This document shows positions 45,033-52,794 of a stretch of DNA of 64,000 nucleotides, in pieces. Each line of letters begins with the position of its first letter. The first letter of the stretch is position 1. This DNA comes from Chitinophaga niabensis (GTDB lineage: Bacteria; Bacteroidota; Bacteroidia; Chitinophagales; Chitinophagaceae): positions 3,536,482-3,600,481 of the forward strand of contig NZ_FSRA01000001.1 in assembly GCF_900129465.1 (NCBI RefSeq), written 5' to 3'. Position numbers and translations under genes: made by a program. The notes beneath the pieces were generated by a model. The model did not search any database. It worked only from the letters and a program-made list of their open reading frames with translations, and was not told the origin of the DNA.

Positions 45033-46142
45033 TTACAATTTCACTTTACTAAACACCATGGCGGCATTACAACCTCCAAAACCGGAAGTGGTTTTAAGGT
45101 AGTGCTTCATGGGCTTTTGTGCTAACTGACTGCTCAACATCAAAGGCACGCTTACCCCCGAAGATTCAAATCCTGCGGTGGGGATCACTACGCCTGCCAG
45201 CATGCTGTGCATGCCGATGATGGCTTCTATCAAACCAGCCGCACCTAAGGTGTGGCCGTAATAACCTTTCAGACTGTTCACGGGTACATCCTGTAAACCG
45301 GAAAGATGGAATGCTTTCGCTTCCATCTCATCGTTATACAAAGTGGCGGTACCGTGTGCAGAAACAAAACCAATGTCCTGCGGTTGCAGGCCGCTTTGCC
45401 GGATGGCCTTTGTGATGGCGCCGGACAATTCTTCTCCTGTACGGGAAGGGCCTGAAATATGATTGGCATCATTGCTGGATGCGCCTTCGCCTAAACAAAT
45501 GACTTCACCTTCCGGCAATAATGATGTATCCTTCGTTAAAACTACAGTGGCTGCGCCCTCTCCTAACGTGATCCCTTTACGGTTGGCATCAAAGGGTTTG
45601 CAGGGAGCATCGCTCACTGCCTGGAACGACTGGAAGCCGGATAATACAAACTGCGTGAGCTCATCCGCTCCGCATACTACTGCATGATCGTACTGGCCTG
45701 AACGGATCATCCTCTGGCCTATCAGCAAAGCCAGTAACCCGGAAATGCAGGCATTGCTCACTACCACGGGCCTGCTTACTGCGGAGAAGTATTCCCCTAC
45801 TTTATCTGCCGTGGCATATAATTGCAGTGGCCGCAGTTTTTCTGTCTGCCCCTGTTCCATCAAAGCAATGTTGCCTTTAGTGGTGGAAACAATAAAAGCG
45901 GTGCGGCTGTTCAGGAGGCTGATCTTTGTTCCGGATAAAGCATCTGTTATGCTGCTGATGAGCAGCTGTTCGAATTTCGTATATCCCTGTTGTTTAAATT
46001 CGCCGGGGATGGCAGCTGCAAAATAACCTTCCGGCTGACGGCTGATACCGCTGTCGCCTTTCAGCAAACGATCAAAATTCGTTTTCGAATCCGCACCGAG
46101 TGGTGAAATAATATTATCTGCCGCTACAAATACGTTCATCAT
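45033..46142 (-). CDS. Beta-ketoacyl-ACP synthase
   Basis: 369 residues from the ATG at 46142, whose ATGA overlaps the thioesterase stop; the longer frame to 46166 would overlap it further. Triad intact: Cys132 in SNACISGLLAL, His263 in SAHGTATLYND, His297 in YYGHTLGA. One of three full ketosynthases of the operon. The unusual Ile after the nucleophilic Cys sets it apart from the others and may reflect a dedicated priming or late elongation step; that is inference. Confidence 0.9.
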   Translation of the reverse strand: MMNVFVAADNIISPLGADSKTNFDRLLKGDSGISRQPEGYFAAAIPGEFKQQGYTKFEQLLISSITDALSGTKISLLNSRTAFIVSTTKGNIALMEQGQTEKLRPLQLYATADKVGEYFSAVSRPVVVSNACISGLLALLIGQRMIRSGQYDHAVVCGADELTQFVLSGFQSFQAVSDAPCKPFDANRKGITLGEGAATVVLTKDTSLLPEGEVICLGEGASSNDANHISGPSRTGEELSGAITKAIRQSGLQPQDIGFVSAHGTATLYNDEMEAKAFHLSGLQDVPVNSLKGYYGHTLGAAGLIEAIIGMHSMLAGVVIPTAGFESSGVSVPLMLSSQLAQKPMKHYLKTTSGFGGCNAAMVFSKVKL

Positions 46143-46564
46143 ATCAGTCCCCACTGTTTTTTCCATTCATTAAAGAAGGAAGGTACTGTTAATTGCAGCG
46201 CTGACTCCTGTTTATCGAGGAAAACCTGTACAGAAGAACCTGTACATACGACTTCTTTAGTGGCAGCATTGTAGAGGGTATATTCAAAACGCATCTTGGC
46301 AGCTTCGCAGGGCACGTAGCGGGTTTCGATCACTACAGTATCCCCGTAACGCAGCGAGCGTTTGTAATTACATTCCACATTTACAATGGGCACGGTGTAC
46401 CCATGTTCAAAAATATCGAGATAACGCAACCTGTATTTACTGCCAAAGGCTTCTCTGCCGTCTTCAAAATACCGGATATAATGGCCGTGCCATACTATTC
46501 CAAGAGGATCTGCTTCATTAAACCGGATCAGCACTTCAGCACTTTCGCTCAATACAGGTTGCAT
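46139..46564 (-). CDS. 4-hydroxybenzoyl-CoA/YbgC-type hot-dog thioesterase
   Basis: 141-residue acyl thioesterase. The motif FNEADPLGIVWHGHYIRYFED carries the expected Asp19 and His26/His28 region of the YbgC/4HBT class. It could release the finished chain or clear stalled acyl-ACP. Coupled to the following ketosynthase by a four-base overlap. Confidence 0.88.
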   Translation of the reverse strand: MQPVLSESAEVLIRFNEADPLGIVWHGHYIRYFEDGREAFGSKYRLRYLDIFEHGYTVPIVNVECNYKRSLRYGDTVVIETRYVPCEAAKMRFEYTLYNAATKEVVCTGSSVQVFLDKQESALQLTVPSFFNEWKKQWGLI

Positions 46565-46588
46565 GTAAAATTTTATACTAATGATGAA

Positions 46589-47233
46589 TTATTCCCCGTA
46601 GGAGGACTTCCACTCTTTATATTTCTTCTTTTCGATGTTATCAATGGCATTAGCAATACCGCCCAGCCATGTGTTCTCGAAACCGAAGGCGATCTTATTG
46701 AAAGGGCCTGTTACGCGGTCTGTGAACAATACTTTTTTGGCTTTCAAGTCTATCAGTGTTACGAACATGGATACTTCCTTCTTCGTTTTATTTACACCTT
46801 CCATTACAAACAGGAGGCCAATGCCGGTTTTACCACCAAAGTCAAAACCTTTCACCAGGGCAGTTACATCTTCCGGTTTCAGGGCCTGGTAGTCATCTGA
46901 GTTATCAGACAGGATCTTATCAGGATCTATCTTATCGTTACGTTTATTAACAGGGCCGATATCGGTAGACACTTCATCTCTTTTGAAAGCACCTGCGATA
47001 TCGAACTTTTTACTTTCGTTCACCACTTTCTGATTAATACTTTTCAGGTTATGGTCAACGATCTGGTCTGTTTTAGCGGCGGCATCGCCGATCAGTTTTG
47101 TTTTAGTAAAATCAATCCCCAGATAGGTGATCTTTTGGGTTTTGTCAAACACATCTTTCGCTGTTTGTGCGTTTACGGCTGAAACGCTCAAAACCATTGC
47201 CAGCAGGGGCATTACTACTTGCTTCATATTCAT
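46589..47233 (-). CDS. Exported protein of unknown function in the pigment operon
   Basis: 214 residues; signal peptide ending VSAVNAQ, then a mixed alpha/beta domain with repeated Lys-rich stretches (TKTKLIGDAAAKTDQ; PDKILSDNSDDYQALKPEDV; TGIGLLFVMEGVNKTKKEVSMF). No Cys in the mature part and no catalytic motif that I recognise. Tight spacing (5 bases to the dehydratase stop side, 24 to the thioesterase) ties it to the operon. Could be a periplasmic carrier or chaperone for the pigment; this is a guess. Confidence 0.6.
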   Translation of the reverse strand: MNMKQVVMPLLAMVLSVSAVNAQTAKDVFDKTQKITYLGIDFTKTKLIGDAAAKTDQIVDHNLKSINQKVVNESKKFDIAGAFKRDEVSTDIGPVNKRNDKIDPDKILSDNSDDYQALKPEDVTALVKGFDFGGKTGIGLLFVMEGVNKTKKEVSMFVTLIDLKAKKVLFTDRVTGPFNKIAFGFENTWLGGIANAIDNIEKKKYKEWKSSYGE

Positions 47234-47238
47234 TTGTT

Positions 47239-47661
47239 TTATTTATTTTGGGACACAAAAATCTTCATATCGCATTCCGCCATCAGTTTACCGTTCTGTT
47301 TCACAGTGCCCTTTATGACGGTGGCATTAAATACTTCATGTTCTATCACTATTTCAGATTCTACGGTAGTACCGGCTGCGGGTAACTCTATAACGTGTAA
47401 ATTCTGGATAGCCCCTATAAACCCTAAAGGAACAGGTACATTATGTTTTTTGGCCAGATATCCTATGCGTGCGGCAGCGGTCTGCGCAATATTCTCCACT
47501 AACCCGGGTGCCATGAACAAACCATCTTCCACAAATACATTATCCGCCGCAATATCCAGTTCTGTGCGGATGTTCTTTTCGCCAGCTTCCATCAAACGGC
47601 TGATCATCACGATCGGCGGACGTTGCGGAATGTATTCTGTAATATCTCCTGTATTGATCAA
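47239..47661 (-). CDS. ApeP-like hot-dog dehydratase subunit
   Basis: 140 residues from a TTG start at 47661; no in-frame ATG exists between the stop of the preceding acyltransferase (47692-47694, same frame) and here. Hot-dog fold with YIPQRPPIVMISRL and APGLVENIAQTAAARIGYL; Glu56 lies where FabZ enzymes have their catalytic acid, while the GHFP histidine motif is missing. This complements the other subunit (37245-37607), which has His36 but Gln for the acid, so together they could form one composite 3-hydroxyacyl-ACP dehydratase site. Confidence 0.82.
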   Translation of the reverse strand: MINTGDITEYIPQRPPIVMISRLMEAGEKNIRTELDIAADNVFVEDGLFMAPGLVENIAQTAAARIGYLAKKHNVPVPLGFIGAIQNLHVIELPAAGTTVESEIVIEHEVFNATVIKGTVKQNGKLMAECDMKIFVSQNK

Positions 47662-47691
47662 TGTTCGGGTTGTTATCAGGTTAAAGGAATA

Positions 47692-48573
47692 TTAATCTTT
47701 GGACCAAAAATCGTAATAATTAAACCATTGCAACGGGTACTTTTTCACTTTCTCTTCCATCACCAGCACAAAGTCCTGAATAGCTTTTTCCACTCCGCCC
47801 TGCCTTGGACTCTGGTAAACCGCAGGTTCCGTGGCATAGAGGTGGTAGTGGTTAGTGGTTTCCTTAAATGCGAATACCAGCGATACAGGTACCCTGAAAG
47901 TACATGCTAACAGGAACGGACCAATGGGAAAGCGTGCGGGCTCTCCCAGGAAGTTCATTTCCATGGTTTTGTTCCCTCCCAGGAAACGATCTGCATGCAT
48001 ACATACGAGCTCCTGTTTGCTCAGCGCATCGTGGATGGCGTAAATATGCGATAAGTCGTCTTTTAAAACAATGACATTCACATTTCTTCCCCCCGTGATC
48101 CCTTCCAGGTAACTTTTGATCCGCTGGTGCTCTCCGTCGAACATCACAATATTGATACGGGTCTGCAACCGGCTGAACAAATGCCCTGCTACCTCCCAGT
48201 TCCCGAGATGGGCACTTAGCAAAATTCCTCCCTTCCCGCCGGATACAATATCATGCAAGTGAGGTTCCCCGTCAAATTCAAATGTGAAAGGGTTTGGAAG
48301 TTCTGCCATTACCACCACCTTATCCAGCAACGTTTGCCCGAAAACATAATAATTCCGGTACACACTGATGAGGGCGCGGAAGCGGTTATAGCCAATTTTA
48401 CGGTGAAAATACTGAAAAATGGATCGGGAAGAGCGGTAGGAGAACAAGCAGTAGTAAAATGCAACAAATCTCAGGAGAAAATAAGCCGGCTGCACTCCTC
48501 CATAACGCAATACACCAATAAAGATCCTGTACCCCAGCTTATTTCCTTTGGACTTACCTTGCCAGGAAGGCAT
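47692..48573 (-). CDS. LpxL-like (LABLAT) acyltransferase
   Basis: 293-residue membrane-associated acyltransferase of the lipid A biosynthesis acyltransferase family. SAHLGNWEVAG holds the HX4E catalytic motif; an N-terminal hydrophobic stretch (PAYFLLRFVAFYYCLF) anchors it. In aryl-polyene clusters this enzyme probably transfers the polyene acyl group from ACP to a lipid acceptor. The ATG shares a base with the ACP stop (TAATG), which suggests direct use of that ACP. Confidence 0.87.
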   Translation of the reverse strand: MPSWQGKSKGNKLGYRIFIGVLRYGGVQPAYFLLRFVAFYYCLFSYRSSRSIFQYFHRKIGYNRFRALISVYRNYYVFGQTLLDKVVVMAELPNPFTFEFDGEPHLHDIVSGGKGGILLSAHLGNWEVAGHLFSRLQTRINIVMFDGEHQRIKSYLEGITGGRNVNVIVLKDDLSHIYAIHDALSKQELVCMHADRFLGGNKTMEMNFLGEPARFPIGPFLLACTFRVPVSLVFAFKETTNHYHLYATEPAVYQSPRQGGVEKAIQDFVLVMEEKVKKYPLQWFNYYDFWSKD

Positions 48574-48830
48574 TATACCAGTTCTTTTTGTTTAACACGG
48601 GCTACTACGTAATCATAGAAATCCTGGAAGGTAACAATGCCCTGGAAGTCTTCGGGTTTAACTTTAAATCCAAAGTTGCTCTCAATGGCTACTACCAGGT
48701 CTATATAGTCCAGGCTGTCCAATTCCAACGTGGCCTTTAAATCAGCCTCGGGGGTGATGCTTTCGGGAGCAACTTCAAATTCCTCCACTAAAAAAGCATT
48801 CGTTTGTGTGATGATCTCGTTAATTTCCAT
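48573..48830 (-). CDS. Acyl carrier protein (second)
   Basis: 85-residue ACP with LELDSLDYIDL, modification site Ser39, and otherwise usual helices. Downstream, its stop overlaps the LpxL-like start; upstream there is a 120-base gap to the ketosynthase, the largest inside the operon, which contains a possible promoter. Confidence 0.92.
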   Translation of the reverse strand: MEINEIITQTNAFLVEEFEVAPESITPEADLKATLELDSLDYIDLVVAIESNFGFKVKPEDFQGIVTFQDFYDYVVARVKQKELV

Positions 48831-48908
48831 AAATCTTGTGTTCCAGATATAGGTTGATTAGGCAATACTAGCAGCGTTCCGTTATATTCTTTTGTGGGGA
48901 AGCTTCTA

Positions 48909-48916
48909 CAAAATTA
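48909..48916 (-). promoter_or_regulatory. Candidate internal -7 box in the pigment operon
   Basis: TAATTTTG on the - strand matches TAnnTTTG exactly, 79 bases upstream of the ACP start inside the largest gap of the operon. No clear -33 element; could give extra transcription of the downstream 22 genes. Confidence 0.3.
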
Positions 48917-48950
48917 GATAAATTCCCTTTCCCGCCCTTCTCTTTGTTAA

Positions 48951-50171
48951 TTATTGCCATTTCCTGACAACCAAAGAGGAGTTTGTGCCCCCAAAGCCAA
49001 AAGAATTAGACAAAAATATATTAAAGTTTTTATTAATTGTATCCGTAGCGATATTTAATTTGGCGGAATCTTCGTCCGGATTCTCAAAATTGATATTGGG
49101 GGCAATGAAGTCGTTCTGCATCATTAACATAGAGTAAACGATCTCGCTGGCCCCTGCCATCCAGCACTCATGCCCTGTCATGCTTTTGGTGGAACTGATC
49201 GGTGTTCTGCAACTGCCGAATACAGCATCGAGGGCTTTGGCCTCACTGGCATCGCCTGCCGGTGTAGAAGTAGCATGGGCGTTGATATAGCCAATATCTG
49301 AAGCCATCAGCCCGGATTCCCGGAGGGCCATTTCCAGGGAACGCATAGGGCCTTCCACGCTGGGATTGGAAATATGAGCGCCATTGCTGGAGAAACCATA
49401 ACCCAGCACCTCCCCCAGGATGGTGGCACCACGGCGTTTGGCTGATTCCAGGCTTTCCAGGATCACAGTGGCTGCTCCCCCGCTGGGTACTAACCCATCA
49501 CGGTCACGGTCAAACGGACGGGAAGCTTTGGCCGGCTGGTCTTCTCTTACTGAGAAAGCAGCGATGGCATCAAAATTTCCCATGGCATATAAGTTCACTT
49601 CCTGTGCCCCGCCGCAGATCACGGCATCCTGCATGCCGTTGCGGATGAACATGGCGCCGAGCCCAATGGCATGGGAGCCACTGGCGCAGGCTGCGCTGAC
49701 ACTGAAGTTGATCCCTTTTAATTTGAAAATTGTGGCCAGGTTCATGTTCACGGTGGAATTCATGGTCTGAAACACGGAACCGGAGCCTACCAGCATGGTA
49801 TCTCCTTTTGCACGCATGATATCGGTGGCTTCGATGATGGGTTTGGCAGAGCTATCGTTGCCGAAGAGGATGCCCACCTCGTTCTTATCCAGGTAATCCT
49901 GGTCCATACCAGCCTGGGCTAATGCTTCGCGGGTAGAGATATATGCATATTCCGCCTGCTCCGGCATCATCATCCTTGCCCTGCGGTCCAGCAGGCTTTT
50001 TAATTCAGGGCGGGACATATTGCCTGTGAGTCCGGAACGATATCCGAAACGCTTGCGCTCCTCGTCCAGCACAATGCCGGAACGTCCGTGGAATAAGGAT
50101 TCCCGAACTTCCTCAAGGTTTTTACCAATGCAGGAGTAAATACCTGTACCTGTAATCACGACTCTGTTCAT
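48951..50171 (-). CDS. FabF-like beta-ketoacyl-ACP synthase
   Basis: 406-residue ketosynthase with triad Cys162 (SAACASGSHAIG), His299 (NAHATSTPAGD) and His334 (KSMTGHECWMAG). Length and motifs are closest to FabF/KAS II type among the three ketosynthases here. It follows the FabG reductase gene, so the start of the operon (TAL, FabG, KS, ACP) already holds the core of a chain-extension cycle. Confidence 0.93.
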   Translation of the reverse strand: MNRVVITGTGIYSCIGKNLEEVRESLFHGRSGIVLDEERKRFGYRSGLTGNMSRPELKSLLDRRARMMMPEQAEYAYISTREALAQAGMDQDYLDKNEVGILFGNDSSAKPIIEATDIMRAKGDTMLVGSGSVFQTMNSTVNMNLATIFKLKGINFSVSAACASGSHAIGLGAMFIRNGMQDAVICGGAQEVNLYAMGNFDAIAAFSVREDQPAKASRPFDRDRDGLVPSGGAATVILESLESAKRRGATILGEVLGYGFSSNGAHISNPSVEGPMRSLEMALRESGLMASDIGYINAHATSTPAGDASEAKALDAVFGSCRTPISSTKSMTGHECWMAGASEIVYSMLMMQNDFIAPNINFENPDEDSAKLNIATDTINKNFNIFLSNSFGFGGTNSSLVVRKWQ

Positions 50172-50234
50172 GCGTTATAGTCTTAAAAGCCGCCAAATTG
50201 CTGCGGGCCAACGTAATTTATGATATTAAGATGA

Positions 50235-50963
50235 TCAGGAGTAGAGGCCGCCATTAATGTTCATGACCTCTCCCGTTACATATGATGCACCACGTGATGC
50301 AAAAAATGCCACTGCTTCCGCCACTTCTTCTGCCGTACCAAATCGTTGCATGGGTACCATGGCAGATAACTCTTTCTCGGGCAATCCGTCCGTCATGTCC
50401 GTTTTGATGAAACCTGGCGCAATGGCGTTCACGGTCACATTCCTTTTGGCGATCTCCTGTGCTAATGCTTTGGTAGCTCCTATCAGGCCTGCTTTTGCAG
50501 CGCTGTAGTTCACCTGGCCGGGTGTTCCTTTCAAACCAGACAGGGATACCATGTTAATGATCCTGCCGTAACGTTTGATCAGCATGCCGGTGAGCACTTG
50601 TTTGGTAACGTAGAAAAATCCGTCCAAACTGGCATCCAGCACTCCTTTCCATTGGGCATTGCTCATCTGGAACATCATGGTATCTTCCCGGATACCAGCA
50701 TTGTTCACCAGTACTTCTATCTGTTTTTCCTTGTTGTTCTCTATCCAGCCGCCTAATACGGTTTGCACTTCCTCAAAATTCCCTACATCGAACTTCAGCA
50801 GTTCTCCTTCCACACCTTTCGCTTTCACGGCTGCGAGGGTTTCTTCTGCTGCTGCGGTGTTTCCTTTATAATTGATCAGGATATTATATCCCTGTTCCGC
50901 CAGTTTAATACATACTGCTCTTCCTATCCCCCTGGAACCTCCTGTTATCAAAGCAAATTTCAT
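50235..50963 (-). CDS. FabG-like 3-oxoacyl-ACP reductase
   Basis: 242-residue classical SDR. TGGSRGIG cofactor motif near the N-terminus, NNAGI, catalytic Ser with YSAAK (Tyr and Lys), and C-terminal VTGEVMNINGG. Reduces the beta-keto group after each condensation in the aryl-polyene cycle. Between the TAL gene (23-base gap) and the FabF-like gene (63-base gap). Confidence 0.93.
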   Translation of the reverse strand: MKFALITGGSRGIGRAVCIKLAEQGYNILINYKGNTAAAEETLAAVKAKGVEGELLKFDVGNFEEVQTVLGGWIENNKEKQIEVLVNNAGIREDTMMFQMSNAQWKGVLDASLDGFFYVTKQVLTGMLIKRYGRIINMVSLSGLKGTPGQVNYSAAKAGLIGATKALAQEIAKRNVTVNAIAPGFIKTDMTDGLPEKELSAMVPMQRFGTAEEVAEAVAFFASRGASYVTGEVMNINGGLYS

Positions 50964-50986
50964 CTTATTATTCTTTTCGTTTAGGC

Positions 50987-52561
50987 TTACACGGATGTTT
51001 TATGTCTTTTCTCTGTTACCGGTTCCACGGCCACCATTGGTTCGTTGCGCATCAGGTATGCTTTGATGCGTTGTACATCTGCATAACGGGGAGCATCTTC
51101 AATAAATTTAGGGAAAATAGCCCTGATGTCCTGGTAGATCCGGGAAGAGAAAGCTCCCAGCCTGTCCTGGCAATTCAGGTAATCCACTGCCTGCAGCAGG
51201 GTCATCACCTGTACGGTGAGTACTTCGAAAGTATTTTCGATCACTTTGTAGGTCATCTGTGCTGCGTTGCATCCCATGCTCACAATATCCTGGTTATCGT
51301 TATTATTCGGGATGCTGTGTACATACATGGGGAAGCTCAGCGTCTGGTTCTCTGCAACGGTGGAAGTGGCCGTGAACTGTACACCCTGCATACCAAAGTT
51401 GAAGCCCAGTTTGCCGAGGTTCATGAACGGCGGGAACTTGTGGTTCAGCTTATCGTTCAGGAGGTAGTTCAGCTGGCGTTCGCTGAGCATAGACAGTTTG
51501 GTGATGGCAATCTTCACTTTGTCCATTTCCAGGGAAATGTAATCACCATGGAAGTTACCGCCGTGGTATACATTCTGGTGGCGATGGTCCACTACGGGGT
51601 TATCGCTCACGGAATTCAGCTCTCCTACTACCACCGTCTCTGCATGGGTGAGGGTATCGTAAATGGGGCCCAGGATCTGGGGTACACATCTCAAAGAATA
51701 ATATTCCTGTACTTTATCTTTAAAGATCTCTTCTTCCAGTTCTTTATAAAGGTGATCAGGCCTGTGGCGGATCATCTTGCTGCCCTTGAGCATACCGCGC
51801 ATCATTTCCGCGATCTTGTTCTGGCCTACGTGTTTCTTCACCACGTTGAGTTCATAGCTCAGGTGATCGTCAAAGGCTTCCACCACTTCATTGATCATGC
51901 TGGACAGGGCGCAGCTCCAGAGGAGGAGTTTGCGGGCCTCGATGATGTTCACCAGGCCAATACCCGTCATGGCAGAGGTTCCGTTGATGATGGCCAGGCC
52001 TTCCCGAACATGGATATCAATCGGTTTCAGACCCAGTTGTGCGTATACTTCTGCCGCGGGGCGGATCTCTTCTTCATATAATACATTGCCTTCGCCGATC
52101 AATGCATGGGCCAGGTGAGCCAGTTGCACGAGGTCGCCGGAGGCACCTACTCCCCCATGTTCGTAAATGCAGGGGTAGATATTATGATTGATGAGGTCTT
52201 TCAGCAGGTGTACCGCATCTGTATGTACGCCGGAAAAACCCTGCATGAAACTGCTCAAACGGGCAATCATGAGGCTTTTGGTGAGCACCGGGGCCAGGCA
52301 TTTGCCGGCTCCGGAGCTATGGCTGCGGATCAGGTTATATTGCAGTTGATGGGTGTCGTCTTCACTGATGCGGTATTGTGCCATGGGTCCGAATCCCGTG
52401 TTAATACCGTAAATGAGTTTTTTAGAGGAGAATTTTTTAAGAAATTCAAAATTGTCATTCACATTTTGTACGGCTGCTTTATCCAAAACCAGCTCCTCTC
52501 CCTCAAACAAAACCCTATGCACCTCTTCCAAAGAAAGCACCTTACTTCCTAGTACGACCAT
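50987..52561 (-). CDS. Aromatic amino-acid ammonia-lyase, probable tyrosine ammonia-lyase
   Basis: 524-residue MIO-dependent lyase. The MIO-forming Ala-Ser-Gly is residues 140-142 (GGVGASGDLVQL); Tyr51 in YGINTGFGP is the catalytic loop tyrosine; SIPNNNDNQDIVSMG is also conserved. From memory it is highly alike, over long stretches, to the characterised tyrosine ammonia-lyase of Flavobacterium johnsoniae. It would make 4-coumarate, the known starter of flexirubin-type pigments. The substrate-selecting pair is Ser80-His81 (IRSHSSG), the histidine-lyase-like form also present in the F. johnsoniae enzyme. First gene of the 25-gene operon. Confidence 0.9.
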   Translation of the reverse strand: MVVLGSKVLSLEEVHRVLFEGEELVLDKAAVQNVNDNFEFLKKFSSKKLIYGINTGFGPMAQYRISEDDTHQLQYNLIRSHSSGAGKCLAPVLTKSLMIARLSSFMQGFSGVHTDAVHLLKDLINHNIYPCIYEHGGVGASGDLVQLAHLAHALIGEGNVLYEEEIRPAAEVYAQLGLKPIDIHVREGLAIINGTSAMTGIGLVNIIEARKLLLWSCALSSMINEVVEAFDDHLSYELNVVKKHVGQNKIAEMMRGMLKGSKMIRHRPDHLYKELEEEIFKDKVQEYYSLRCVPQILGPIYDTLTHAETVVVGELNSVSDNPVVDHRHQNVYHGGNFHGDYISLEMDKVKIAITKLSMLSERQLNYLLNDKLNHKFPPFMNLGKLGFNFGMQGVQFTATSTVAENQTLSFPMYVHSIPNNNDNQDIVSMGCNAAQMTYKVIENTFEVLTVQVMTLLQAVDYLNCQDRLGAFSSRIYQDIRAIFPKFIEDAPRYADVQRIKAYLMRNEPMVAVEPVTEKRHKTSV

Positions 52562-52600
52562 TATTTTAGATTATATAATTTGTTTATGTAAAAAAGTGCT

Positions 52601-52608
52601 CAAAAATA
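52601..52608 (-). promoter_or_regulatory. Candidate -7 box of the pigment operon
   Basis: TATTTTTG on the - strand matches TAnnTTTG exactly and lies 39 bases upstream of the TAL start, in an AT-rich 233-base gap (52562-52794) that otherwise holds no gene. No clear -33 TTTG was seen. Confidence 0.5.
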
Positions 52609-52794
52609 ATATAAAGATGGATCACTTAAAATATCCCTTATAAAATTTTTATAACATACGTTTTTGGATACTCACTTGGCATTCAACTAGTTCATTCTGC
52701 TGTTATAGGTTCCCGGTCTGTCGTGAAAATAGTTAGCTTTTAACATAGGTATGCCGCAGGCTGCGTTCACCTGCGAATTTAATATGTAAATGTA

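Noticed and set aside
52562..52794. Riboswitch or small RNA ahead of the pigment operon
   Set aside because: The region is AT-rich with a likely -7 box but shows no strong stem set or recognisable aptamer core.
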